A stretch of 32,521 nucleotides of DNA from Myxococcota bacterium (GTDB lineage Bacteria > Myxococcota > XYA12-FULL-58-9). The position numbers were made by a program, and so were the translations under genes. Location: contig JAKLEG010000010.1 in the NCBI GenBank assembly GCA_022703175.1, positions 1 through 32,521 of the forward strand, in the 5' to 3' direction. Below are positions 1-7,925 of this stretch, piece after piece (position 1 is the first letter of the stretch; every line of letters starts with the position of its first letter). The notes below the pieces were generated by a model. That model saw nothing but the letters and a program-made list of their open reading frames with translations. It did no database searches and was not told the origin of the DNA.

Positions 1-857
1 ACGGGTCCCATCAACCAGTTCGGCACCGACGAACAGAAACGTCGCTACCTCCCCGACCTGTGCGCTGGTAAGAAGCTGGGCGCCTTCTGCCTCACCGAGG
101 CTGGCGCTGGCACCGATGCCGCATCGAGACGACCGTGGCCACGCTACAAGGTGACCATTACATCATCGATGGCTCGAAGGTGTTTATCACCAACGGTGAC
201 AAGGCCGACGTCTACATCGTCTTTGCGATGACCGATAAGAGCAAGGGCACCAAGGGGATCAGCGCTTTCATCGTTGAACGCAACTTCCCCGGCGTGTCAG
301 TAGGCAAGCACGAGCACAAGATGGGTATCCGGGCGGCGCACACCACCGAGATCCTGTTTAAAGACGCGCGCGTGCCAAAGCAAAACCTGATTGGCAAAGA
401 GGGCGAAGGCTTCAAGATTGCCATGGCCACGCTCGATGGCGGCCGCATCGGTATTGCCGCGCAGGCGTTGGGCATTGCCCAAGCTGCGCTTGATTCCTCG
501 GTGAAGTGGGCCAAGGATCGCCAGCAGTTTGGCAAGCCGATCGCGGCCAACCAAGCGATTCAGTTCTACATCGCCGACATGGCCACTCAGGTGCAGGCCG
601 CGCGCCACTTGGTGTACCACGCTGCCGCGCTGAAGGACGAAGGTAAGCCGTTTAGCAAAGAGGCGGCGATGGCCAAGCTGTTTGCGTCAGAAACCGCGAT
701 GCAGCAATCGGTGAAGGCGGTGCAGATCCACGGCGGCTTGGGCTACATCAAGGGCACCGTGGCTGAGCGCCTGATGCGCGACGCCAAGATCACCGAAATC
801 TATGAAGGCACCTCCGAGGTGCAGCGCATGGTCATCGCCGCGAAGGCCCTGGCCTAA
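1..857 (+). CDS. Acyl-CoA dehydrogenase, C-terminal part, with an apparent frameshift near position 122
   Basis: Flavin-dependent alpha,beta-dehydrogenation of acyl-CoA, passing electrons to an electron transfer flavoprotein. About 285 residues of a usual ~380 are visible; the N-terminus lies before the window. Bases 1-120 read in frame 1 give the typical middle-domain text ([12 protein letters not shown], then [15 protein letters not shown]). From about 123 the homology continues in frame 3 ([13 protein letters not shown], then [12 protein letters not shown]). Loss of one base at about 121-123 explains this. The C-terminal helical domain is complete, with DRQQFGKPI and the [10 protein letters not shown] motif whose first Glu is the expected catalytic base in the short-chain/butyryl-type family. 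The stop is 90 bases before fixA, so it probably heads the fixABCX operon as its electron donor. Substrate chain length cannot be told. Confidence 0.9.
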
Positions 858-874
858 CCCACAACGCGTTCGCC

Positions 875-898
875 GGTTACGGGCTTTGTCACCGAACC
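875..898 (+). other. Imperfect hairpin between the acyl-CoA dehydrogenase gene and fixA
   Basis: GGTT-A-CGG (875-882) can pair with CCG-AACC (92-98 of the 800s, i.e. 892-898) around a 9-base loop, with one bulged A. It lies in the 89-base gap before fixA and has no U-tract, so it is not a classical terminator. It could affect processing or stability of the operon transcript, or be chance. Confidence 0.2.
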
Positions 899-946
899 AA
901 GGTCGGTGGCGCGGCCCCCGCGCGAGCTGTGTCATAGGAGAACCCG

Positions 947-1702
947 ATGCCCAACGTAATCGTTTGCTACAAATGGGTGCTGGACGAAGCCGACTTGCGC
1001 GTGGGTCCGGGCGGCGCCCTCAACTTGGACAACGCCGGGCGCAAGATCAGCGAGTATGATCGCAACGCGCTCGAAGAAGCCGCGCTCATCACCGAGAAGC
1101 ACGGCGGCACGATCACGGCCGTGTCGTTAGGCGGCCCAGAAATCAAAGCATCGGCCAAAGATGCCCTGTCACGTGGGCCGAACAGCGTCATTTTGGCGAT
1201 GGACCCAACGCTGCAAGCGGCCGATGCGCATACCACGGCGCTGGGCTTGGCCGCGGCAGTTCGGACGCTATCTGCCTACGATCTGATTCTGTGTGGTGAA
1301 GGCTCGGGCGATCAGTACGCGCAACAAGTGGGGCCGCGCATGGCGGCGCTGCTGCGCGTGCCGTGCATCAGCTACGTCAACAAGCTCACCCTCGACGGCG
1401 ACCACGTCATTTGCGAGCGCAAGCTGGAAGAAGGCGTAGAAGTCGTGCGTGCGCAGCTGCCAGTGGTTGTCACCGTGCTGCCCGACCTGAACAAACCGCG
1501 TATCCCCGGCCTGAAGCAGGTGATGGGCGCCGCCAAGAAGCCGCAGGTTGTATTGGACGCCAAGGCACTGGGCTTTGGCACGGCTGAGTTGACGCCGCGG
1601 CTTTCGACCTTGGCCGTGAAAGCGCCGCTCTCCAATCGCAAGAAACTGCGAGTGCAAAACGTCGCGGAGCTCGCACAACAGCTGGTCAGCGCCCTGTCGT
1701 AA
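947..1702 (+). CDS. fixA: Electron transfer flavoprotein beta subunit, FixA type
   Basis: Beta subunit of an electron transfer flavoprotein that takes electrons from acyl-CoA dehydrogenase (or NADH in bifurcating members) and works with FixB, FixC and FixX. At 251 residues the length is normal for EtfB/FixA. The family features are the N-terminal VIVCYKWVLD, ISEYDRNALEEA, the nucleotide-binding loop CGEGSGDQYAQQVGPRMA (about residues 109-126), and the conserved VLPDLNKPRIPGLKQVM near residue 180. The ATG at 947 has AGGAG at 936-940. The stop is 20 bases before fixB. Assigned as FixA rather than plain EtfB because fixB, fixC and fixX follow in the usual fix order. Whether this complex bifurcates is not shown by the sequence at this level. 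Confidence 0.93.
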   Translation: MPNVIVCYKWVLDEADLRVGPGGALNLDNAGRKISEYDRNALEEAALITEKHGGTITAVSLGGPEIKASAKDALSRGPNSVILAMDPTLQAADAHTTALGLAAAVRTLSAYDLILCGEGSGDQYAQQVGPRMAALLRVPCISYVNKLTLDGDHVICERKLEEGVEVVRAQLPVVVTVLPDLNKPRIPGLKQVMGAAKKPQVVLDAKALGFGTAELTPRLSTLAVKAPLSNRKKLRVQNVAELAQQLVSALS

Positions 1703-1722
1703 CGCGCGGAAAGGAACGCACC

Positions 1723-2670
1723 ATGTCGAAGATTTGGGTCATTTCAGAGCAAACCGCGACTTTGCTGGAGCTCACTGGGGAGGCGCGGCGCTTAGCCGAC
1801 GCCAAGCCGGGTACGGTGACAGCCGTGGCGCTTCAAGATCGCACCGCTGCAGAGGCGGCGCTGGCACACGGCGCTGATGAGGCGTTGTGGCTTAAGCTTG
1901 CTGAGAATCAACCGCTCGAAGCCGCCGCGGTAACGCTTTCGGAGCTGATGCGCGACGCGCAGCCCAACTTGGTGTTGTTTGGCGCGACCCTTCGGGCCCG
2001 CGACTTGGCCGCGCAGGTGGCCGCACACTTGGGCGCCGCATTGGGCTCATGTGCCACAGCATTGCGGGTGCAGGCCGATGGCCACGCCGAGTTTGAACGG
2101 ATCGTTTACGGTGGCGGTGGCGTCAGCACGCAAGCGTTCACGGGGCCTTTGCAACTGCTCACGATTTCACCACGCACCTTTGCGGCACCGGCGGCCAACA
2201 CCAGAGGGACCTCGATCCGCGAAGTGAACGTGCCTGTCGATGCTCGGGTGACCATCACCGCTCGCAAGGCACGTGCACAGACCGGCGCCGACATTGCGGG
2301 GGCGACCGTGGTGGTGGGCGTGGGGCGCGGTTTGAGCAAGAAGGAAGATCTCGCTGCGGTTCAACAAGTTGCAAGCAAGTTGGGCGGTGCGGTGGGCTGC
2401 ACGCGCCCGGTGGCCGAAGACCTCCAGTGGCTCCCAGAAGAGACCTACATCGGCATCTCGGGGCGCAAGATCGCGCCGCAGCTCTACCTGGCGTTGGGCC
2501 TGTCGGGCCAAGTGCAACACCTGGCCGGCATGCGCGACAGCAAGTTGGTTGTGGCCATCAACAAGGATGAAAAGGCGCCGATTTTTGAACACGCCGACGT
2601 GGGTTTGGTCGCCGCGCTCGAAACCGCGTTGCCCACACTCATCGACGAGCTCACCAAGCTTGGGCGGTAA
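1723..2670 (+). CDS. fixB: Electron transfer flavoprotein alpha subunit, FixB type
   Basis: Alpha subunit of the flavoprotein; it carries the FAD-binding C-terminal domain and pairs with FixA. At 315 residues it matches the usual length. The C-terminal FAD signature is clear: KKEDLAAVQQVASKLGGAVG, GCTRPVAED, then YIGISGRKIAPQLYLALG, LSGQVQHLAGMRDSK and VVAINKDEKAPIFEHADVG. The ATG at 1723 has GGAAAGGAA just upstream (about 1708-1716). Gaps to fixA (20 bases) and fixC (9 bases) indicate one transcript. Confidence 0.94.
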   Translation: MSKIWVISEQTATLLELTGEARRLADAKPGTVTAVALQDRTAAEAALAHGADEALWLKLAENQPLEAAAVTLSELMRDAQPNLVLFGATLRARDLAAQVAAHLGAALGSCATALRVQADGHAEFERIVYGGGGVSTQAFTGPLQLLTISPRTFAAPAANTRGTSIREVNVPVDARVTITARKARAQTGADIAGATVVVGVGRGLSKKEDLAAVQQVASKLGGAVGCTRPVAEDLQWLPEETYIGISGRKIAPQLYLALGLSGQVQHLAGMRDSKLVVAINKDEKAPIFEHADVGLVAALETALPTLIDELTKLGR

Positions 2671-2679
2671 GGAGCGATC

Positions 2680-3972
2680 ATGTCTGACGACGCGATGGAC
2701 GTCATCGTCGTAGGGGCCGGTCCCGCTGGTGCTGCGGCAGCCTTGGTGCTGGCCCGGGCCGGATTGCAAGTGGTGCTGATCGAGCGGGGGAGTGCGGCCG
2801 GCGTCAAGAACATGACCGGCGGCCGTTTGTACACCCACGCGCTCAAGACGTTGTGTCCCGAAAACCACCAGGAGGCGCCGCTGGAGCGGCGGGTGACGCG
2901 CGAACTCATCTCGATGATGTCGGGGTCGAGTACGGTGACGATGGAGATGGCGAGCCCCGAGTTTGCCGACAACTCGTACACCGTGTTGCGCACGCGTTTG
3001 GACGCTTGGCTCGCAGCGCAGGCTGAAGCCGCAGGCGCGATGCTAGCCACCGGCGTAAAGGTGGACGAGCTGCTCATCAAAGACGGCAAAGTCGTGGGCG
3101 TGCGCTGCGGTGAGGACGAGATGCCCGCGCATGCGGTGATTGTGGCCGAAGGGGCCAACTGCTTGTTGCCCAGGCAAGCGAGCCTCAAAGTGGGTGAGCT
3201 TGATCCTCACCACGTGGCCACTGGCGTCAAAGCCACGTTCGAGCTGCCTGCCAATGTCATCGAGGAGCGTTTTCACGTGGCCCCAGGTGAAGGCGCAGCC
3301 CAGCTGTTTGTGGGCGAGGTCACGCAGGGGCTCGCGGGTGGCGGCTTTTTGTACACCAACCGAGACACGATTTCGTTGGGCATCGTCCTGACCGTGGCCG
3401 GCATGCTGGAGAAGAAAGTAGAGCCAGCGGCGCTGATGGCGGCATTTGAGGCCCATCCTGCCGTGGCGCCGCTCATCGCGGGTGGGCGCATGGTGGAGTA
3501 CTCGGCGCACCTGGTGCCCGAGGGCGGTGTGGCGATGATGCCCGAGGTGGTAGGGGACGGCATTCTGGTGGCGGGCGACGCCGCGGGCTTTGTGTTGAAC
3601 CTAGGCTACGCCGTGCGCGGCATGGACTTCGCAATGGCCTCGGGGATGCATGCTGCCGAGACGCTGATTGCTGCCAAAGCCAAGAACGATTTTGGCAAGG
3701 CTGAGCTCAAGAATTACCTAACGCGTCTGAAGCAGAGCTTTGTGCTCAGGGATTTGGAGTTCTACAAACACGCGCCGCATTTTATCGGCTCAACGCCCCG
3801 GATGTTTGGGGCCTACCCAAAGGTGGCTACCGATATGCTGCGCCGCCTGTTCACCGTGGATGGCACGACGCCACCCAAACACGCCGTGACTTTGGCGCGT
3901 GAGGCGCTGAAGGGGCGCGCGAGCTTGTGGCAGGTGGCCAAGGACGGCCTGCGTGGAGGACGAGCGCTGTGA
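2680..3972 (+). CDS. fixC: FixC-type flavoprotein dehydrogenase (ETF:quinone oxidoreductase-like)
   Basis: FAD-containing oxidoreductase that receives electrons from FixAB and, together with FixX, passes them to quinone in the membrane. At 430 residues it has the length of FixC/YdiS and is shorter than full ETF-QO, whose FeS domain is here the separate FixX. Visible motifs are the N-terminal dinucleotide-binding VIVVGAGPAGAAAALVLARAG (residues about 8-28), IERG, GVKNMTGGRLY, DPHHVATGVK, GGGFLYTNRDTISLG, and the second FAD motif LVAGDAAGFVLNLGYAVRGMD. The text closely resembles E. coli YdiS/FixC as I remember it. The SD TAAGGAG overlaps the fixB stop. The stop overlaps the fixX start (GTGA), which implies translational coupling. 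Confidence 0.94.
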   Translation: MSDDAMDVIVVGAGPAGAAAALVLARAGLQVVLIERGSAAGVKNMTGGRLYTHALKTLCPENHQEAPLERRVTRELISMMSGSSTVTMEMASPEFADNSYTVLRTRLDAWLAAQAEAAGAMLATGVKVDELLIKDGKVVGVRCGEDEMPAHAVIVAEGANCLLPRQASLKVGELDPHHVATGVKATFELPANVIEERFHVAPGEGAAQLFVGEVTQGLAGGGFLYTNRDTISLGIVLTVAGMLEKKVEPAALMAAFEAHPAVAPLIAGGRMVEYSAHLVPEGGVAMMPEVVGDGILVAGDAAGFVLNLGYAVRGMDFAMASGMHAAETLIAAKAKNDFGKAELKNYLTRLKQSFVLRDLEFYKHAPHFIGSTPRMFGAYPKVATDMLRRLFTVDGTTPPKHAVTLAREALKGRASLWQVAKDGLRGGRAL

Positions 3973-4256
3973 GCAAGACGCTGACCATTGAAGACCGCTT
4001 GGGCATCGACAAGTTCCAGGTAGACGAAGAGCACGCCCATATTCGTTTGAACGCCGAGTTGTGTGCCACCTGTGCGACCAAGCCGTGCACATGGGCCTGC
4101 CCGGCCTTACTTTACAAGCTGGAAGCTGGCGCCGTGAAGTTCGATTACGCCGGCTGCTTGGAGTGCGGTACCTGCCGCGTGATCTGCCCCGTGAAGGGCG
4201 CCATCACCTGGGAATATCCGAAAGCCACATTTGGCATTCAGTTCCGTTACGGCTGA
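3969..4256 (+). CDS. fixX: FixX ferredoxin-like protein with eight cysteines
   Basis: Small iron-sulfur partner of FixC. The 95-residue length matches the family if the GTG at 3969 is used. That start overlaps the fixC stop (GTGA), gives the typical N-terminus LGIDKFQVDEEHAH, and is preferred over an upstream in-frame GTG at 3927. The C-terminus (FDYAGCLECGTCR, then WEYPKATFGIQFRYG) is characteristic. Cysteines sit at residues 32, 35, 40, 44 and 63, 66, 69, 73, enough for two [4Fe-4S] clusters. The E. coli FixX that I recall lacks most of the first set, so this is the fuller ferredoxin-like form seen in respiratory or nitrogen-fixing lineages. Confidence 0.93.
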   Translation: MSKTLTIEDRLGIDKFQVDEEHAHIRLNAELCATCATKPCTWACPALLYKLEAGAVKFDYAGCLECGTCRVICPVKGAITWEYPKATFGIQFRYG

Positions 4257-4292
4257 ACCGGACGTCCGTCGTCCTTCGAAGGAGTATGTCAG

Positions 4293-4691
4293 ATGCGTTT
4301 TAAAGTTGGTGACAAAGCTTCGATGAGTAAAACCGTGAGCGAAAGCGATGTGTACTTATTCGCAGGCATCACCGGTGACCTGAACCCGGCACACGTGAAC
4401 GAAGCCTGGGCCAAAACCACCCGCTTCGGCGGCCGCATTGCCCATGGCATGCTCACCGCGGGATTCATTTCGGCCGTGTTGGGGATGAAGCTGCCGGGCA
4501 CCGGCACCATCTACATGGGCCAGCAGCTCAAGTTTACCGCCCCCGTGCGCATCGGTGACACCATCACCGCCGAAGTGGAAGTTATTGAAATTATTGAAAA
4601 TAAGCGTTTGCGCTTAAAGACCACCGCCACCAATCAGGACGGCGTCGTGGTGACCGAAGGCGAAGCGTTGGTGATGCCGCCGCGCGAGTAG
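4293..4691 (+). CDS. MaoC/PhaJ-type (R)-specific enoyl-CoA hydratase
   Basis: Hot-dog-fold hydratase that interconverts trans-2-enoyl-CoA and (R)-3-hydroxyacyl-CoA. At 132 residues it has the PhaJ length. The hydratase-2 signature FAGITGDLNPAHVNEAWA places catalytic Asp at residue 29 and His at 34, followed by FGGRIAHGMLTAGFISAVLG. The ATG at 4293 has AAGGAG at 4279-4284. It lies 36 bases after fixX and likely belongs to the same transcript, accepting the enoyl-CoA made by the upstream acyl-CoA dehydrogenase. (R)-hydroxyacyl-CoA can feed polyhydroxyalkanoate, but no PHA synthase is in the window, so that link is only a possibility. Confidence 0.9.
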   Translation: MRFKVGDKASMSKTVSESDVYLFAGITGDLNPAHVNEAWAKTTRFGGRIAHGMLTAGFISAVLGMKLPGTGTIYMGQQLKFTAPVRIGDTITAEVEVIEIIENKRLRLKTTATNQDGVVVTEGEALVMPPRE

Positions 4692-4864
4692 CCTCATTGT
4701 CGTTTGCCTGCCTGAGCGCCCTTGACCACCGTCCCCACTGCTTTCGCCAAACCCCGTGAACAGCGGCTCGCACACGGAAGTTAGCCCGTCGCCGACAGAT
4801 TGTGGTAGGTTACAAACATCTCGAACGCGGCAGGTTGTGGGCGGGATACTAGGCTAGGTGCACG

Positions 4865-6694
4865 ATGGGGTTAGGCGTCAAGAACGAGTCCTGGCAGCGG
4901 GCCCACCTGGAAGCCGCCGGTTCTAATGGTGCGGCCGAGGTGTCGCGGGCGCCGCTGAAGCCAGCCAAGAGTGCCCAAGCGACTGGTCTTCGACCACCCA
5001 TTGATAGTGTCGCCCGCGGTTCCTCCGAGAATCTGGCCAAGCCAACGGCGCCAGCGCCAACCCCTGCACATCCCGAGCACGTGGTTAGCAGCGTCGAGCG
5101 CGAGAGCTTGACGATACGCCCATTGATTGGCGGCCTGCGCGTTGTGGGCTTAGGGGGTGGGGAGGCTGCGCCTGCACCGGGAGCGGTGGCGTTGGGTCGC
5201 TATGCCGGTTTGGGGCCCGTGTTGCGTGGTGGCGATCAGGTGCAGTTAGATGGGCTCCTGCGCGACAGCCTGGCCCAGTTGAAACGCGCCGATGAGCAGC
5301 GGCGGCAACTCGGAGCGGGCAACCTTAAGTCGAATCCACCCGCGGCCGGTCCGATGTACGAGAGTTTTGCTGGTTCACCATCGGCCTACTTGATGGGTAC
5401 CACCGGCCGGGATTTCGAGAATGACTACGTACTGCAGATGGCGCGGATTGGTGCGCGCGAGGGTTTTGCTGTTGCGGTAATGGCGACCCCCGAGGATTTC
5501 GCACGCCTCACCAAACTTGCGCAGAGCGAAGGTTTGCAGAACCTGGTGTTGGCCGAGGTTCCGGATGCGCGCGTTTGGACCGAGGATTTTATGCACGTGA
5601 GGCAGGACGGCAGCATGGTGTTGCCTCCAGTACTGACGGCGGGTTCGGCCGGCGTCGGGGAAGCAAAGCCAGGTGAGGCTCACAGTCCGTTGGAGCGTTT
5701 GGCCGTCGCCACGCAGCTTGTCGACAGGATTCGGCGCGCCAACCCTTCGGCCACGGTGGAGCTGCCCACGACGGAGGTTGGCATTCAGGCGTTGATGCGT
5801 GCCTATCCGGAGCACGCTTTCGCCTTCCAGTTTGCTGGTAACGAGGGGGCCTCGCCCATCTTGGGGGCGGCTTTTGCTCGGGCTTTGGGGGGGCAGTACG
5901 AGTTTGGGCTTGCTTATGTGGAAGGTGGCAACGTCGTGGTTGGCCAAAACAACCATGGTGAGTTGCGGGCTCTGGTAGGGGCCGACACCGTGGCGATGAC
6001 CACGGCGCTCTTGCCGGGTGGCGTCGACGTGGCAGCCAACCGGGATAAGGCCTTGGACGCAATTGCACACGACTTGGGGGTGGCCCGGTCGGCACTGCAG
6101 ATCATTGAGCAACCGGGCGACTTTCACCTGGATATGGCCATGGCCTTTTGGGAGCCCGGCGTTGTGTTGTTGAACGACGCGCGCGAGGCATTCAAGCTGC
6201 AACGGGAGGCTTTGACGGCGGCGCACGCGGCTAAGCGTCCGAAGGTGCCTGCCCAGGGGGCCAACGCTGCTGCTCTGGCCACGTACAAGGTCGAAACGCA
6301 GCAATGGCTGCAAGCTGGCCGGACGCTAGAACAGCATCTGGCAGCCATGAAGAGTCAGAGTGAATTGCGCGCGCGCGGCGAGACGCGGGCGGCGAGCGAT
6401 CTTGAACAACTGGGTTATCATGTCGTGCGAGTGCCCGCACGGTTTGTAGACCCGTCGGACCCAACTGTCGATGCGATGAATTTCATGAACGGCGAGGCGG
6501 GCACCAGTCGTGCAGGGGGTCGCTATTTTATCACGACGGGGGGCGAACCGTGGGCGGAGCTAGCCTTCTTGAGTGCGGTGGCCCGAGTAACAAGTGAGCC
6601 GGTGCGTCTCTACTTCGGTCCCAGCGCCGCCTCGACCGCAGCCAGTCTGCGCGAAGGTGGCAGCCTCAATTGTCGAGCCAAGCCGCTGCCTTAG
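4865..6694 (+). CDS. Pentein-superfamily protein, probable peptidyl-arginine/arginine deiminase-like enzyme
   Basis: A 609-residue protein not known to me by name. Residues 1-110 are low-complexity (Ala, Pro, Gly, Ser) with no signal peptide. The rest shows the residues expected of guanidine-modifying pentein enzymes, in the right order: WTEDFMH (238-244; compare WIQDEME in peptidyl-arginine deiminases), EGGN (353-356), FHLDMAMAF (420-428; the His-x-Asp of deiminases, HLDT in arginine deiminase) and GGSLNC (598-603), where Cys603 lies six residues from the C-terminus. A putative catalytic set is Asp241, His421, Asp423 and Cys603. It would hydrolyse a guanidino group (free or peptidyl arginine) to a ureido group. 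A region of about residues 440-510 looks helical and inserted. Start: ATG at 4865 after AGGTG. A 173-base gap separates it from phaJ. The fold is inference from motifs. Confidence 0.65.
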   Translation: MGLGVKNESWQRAHLEAAGSNGAAEVSRAPLKPAKSAQATGLRPPIDSVARGSSENLAKPTAPAPTPAHPEHVVSSVERESLTIRPLIGGLRVVGLGGGEAAPAPGAVALGRYAGLGPVLRGGDQVQLDGLLRDSLAQLKRADEQRRQLGAGNLKSNPPAAGPMYESFAGSPSAYLMGTTGRDFENDYVLQMARIGAREGFAVAVMATPEDFARLTKLAQSEGLQNLVLAEVPDARVWTEDFMHVRQDGSMVLPPVLTAGSAGVGEAKPGEAHSPLERLAVATQLVDRIRRANPSATVELPTTEVGIQALMRAYPEHAFAFQFAGNEGASPILGAAFARALGGQYEFGLAYVEGGNVVVGQNNHGELRALVGADTVAMTTALLPGGVDVAANRDKALDAIAHDLGVARSALQIIEQPGDFHLDMAMAFWEPGVVLLNDAREAFKLQREALTAAHAAKRPKVPAQGANAAALATYKVETQQWLQAGRTLEQHLAAMKSQSELRARGETRAASDLEQLGYHVVRVPARFVDPSDPTVDAMNFMNGEAGTSRAGGRYFITTGGEPWAELAFLSAVARVTSEPVRLYFGPSAASTAASLREGGSLNCRAKPLP

Positions 6695-6830
6695 GCCTGG
6701 TTCTAAAAATCCCTAGTTTTTTCATAGAATTAGCACCCCATTTCGCACACAACAATTGACGCAACCAAGGTCCCCCCCTGGCGATACCTAGGGGGAGACG
6801 TGCAACGGCTCTACGCCACGAGGTTTGCCG

Positions 6831-7880
6831 ATGGTCGTCACTGTTAGCTCTCGCCAAGTCACTCGACCGACTCCGACTGTCGTGGACACGCAGGTAAGCG
6901 CCACGCACCTGGCTCCGGTGCTCGTCAAGCAGCAGAGTGGCACAGTTACTTCAACGGATTCGCTGATGCCGGCTGGTGTGGCCAACAAGTTCACGTCGAT
7001 GCCAAACCCGCGCACCGCCGCCGTGCACAGCGTGGCGGCCGTGACTCCGGCCAGTGTCCCGTCGGCCAAGGTTTCGCTCACCCAAGCAACCGCCGCTCAA
7101 CTCTGCCGCGACATTGCTCGTTCGTGCGGCTTGCCCACCGTGGCGTTTGGTACTGCCGAAGGCTTGAAAGATCGCTTCCCGGAGCTTGGGAGCCAGAACT
7201 TCCGGGATGATTCGATTTTTGTAGCCGACCCCAACTCTGCGCAGGCCAAGGAGTTTTACAAGGCGTTAAACGAGTTCGCCGCCGACCATGGCTACGCGAT
7301 TGTGGGCATCGCGATGCACAACGAGTTCAATCATCCCTTTTGCTTGGCGCCGGTTTCTGCCGATGGGCTGGGCGGTCAGCTGATGCAGATGGACGCCACC
7401 GACCCGACGATGGGTTGTTTCAGCCAGGGTAAGAAAACCCGCGTCAAGCCGGGCGACCCGAATTTTGGCACGGCGTTTCGTAACCAAATCCGCGCGCTGT
7501 GGCTGATTCCGCGCGACGCCGCGTTGGCCGCTGGCAATGCCAAGTACCAGGCCGCAAAGCTCGAAGTTAGCCATGGCGTTAACTGTGCCGAGTTTGCCTC
7601 TGGGCTTTTGCACCACCTGCACAAGCTGGACGTGGCCGAGTTTCAAAAGGTCGAGGCTGCCAATCGCGCTTACGTGAATCCTACCGGCGATCCGCGTCAC
7701 CGTGGTTTTGCCACGGGCTTGGTGGATGCCGTGCCGCACGTGATCATTCAGCACACCAATCCGGAATGGCAAGCGTGGGCTACCGACCCGAAAAACGGCG
7801 CTTACCTTGACCAGGATGGGATTGCCCACACTCGCGATATCGAGTTGACCGCTGCATACCAGGATGCCGTGCAGGTTTGA
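6831..7880 (+). CDS. Orphan 349-residue protein with a possible papain-like Cys centre
   Basis: I do not recognise the family. Residues 1-80 are rich in Thr, Val, Ser, Pro and Ala and look disordered, with no signal peptide. Residues 85-345 look like a globular domain. It contains HNEFNHPFCLAP (163-174) and SHGVNCAEFASGLLHHL (247-263). The NCAEF text resembles the Cys site of permuted NlpC/P60-type proteins (LRAT NCEHF, YiiX-like CSEF), in which His precedes Cys; His163 or His168 with Cys252 would be candidates. The ATG at 6831 has GAGG at about 6820-6823; an in-frame TTG at 6825 is less likely. It follows the pentein-like gene by 136 bases in the same direction. The shared disordered N-terminus suggests related biology. 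A cysteine hydrolase is a guess. Confidence 0.6.
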   Translation: MVVTVSSRQVTRPTPTVVDTQVSATHLAPVLVKQQSGTVTSTDSLMPAGVANKFTSMPNPRTAAVHSVAAVTPASVPSAKVSLTQATAAQLCRDIARSCGLPTVAFGTAEGLKDRFPELGSQNFRDDSIFVADPNSAQAKEFYKALNEFAADHGYAIVGIAMHNEFNHPFCLAPVSADGLGGQLMQMDATDPTMGCFSQGKKTRVKPGDPNFGTAFRNQIRALWLIPRDAALAAGNAKYQAAKLEVSHGVNCAEFASGLLHHLHKLDVAEFQKVEAANRAYVNPTGDPRHRGFATGLVDAVPHVIIQHTNPEWQAWATDPKNGAYLDQDGIAHTRDIELTAAYQDAVQV

Positions 7881-7888
7881 GAAGGTGG

Positions 7889-7904
7889 GGGGTGCGTTCA
7901 CCCC
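7889..7904 (+). other. Short GC hairpin between two genes
   Basis: GGGGTG (7889-7894), loop CGTT, CACCCC (7899-7904) is a perfect 6-base stem eight bases after the stop of the preceding gene and 21 bases before the next start. Only TT follows, so it is at most a weak terminator or a processing site. Confidence 0.3.
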
Positions 7905-7925
7905 TTGGTCGGGCAGGGAGACACG

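Noticed and set aside
4692-4864. Possible promoter with TACTAG (4847-4852) before the pentein-like gene
   Set aside because: No matching -35 element and only 12 bases to the start codon; otherwise nothing recognisable in this gap.
5375-6313. 312-residue - strand open frame opposite the pentein-like gene
   Set aside because: The + strand frame carries ordered catalytic motifs; the - strand product is Arg/Gln/His-rich with no domain features.
6695-6830. AT-rich gap with TTGACG (6756-6761) as a promoter candidate for the orphan gene
   Set aside because: No -10 hexamer at a suitable distance; the nearest TA-rich bases are too far.
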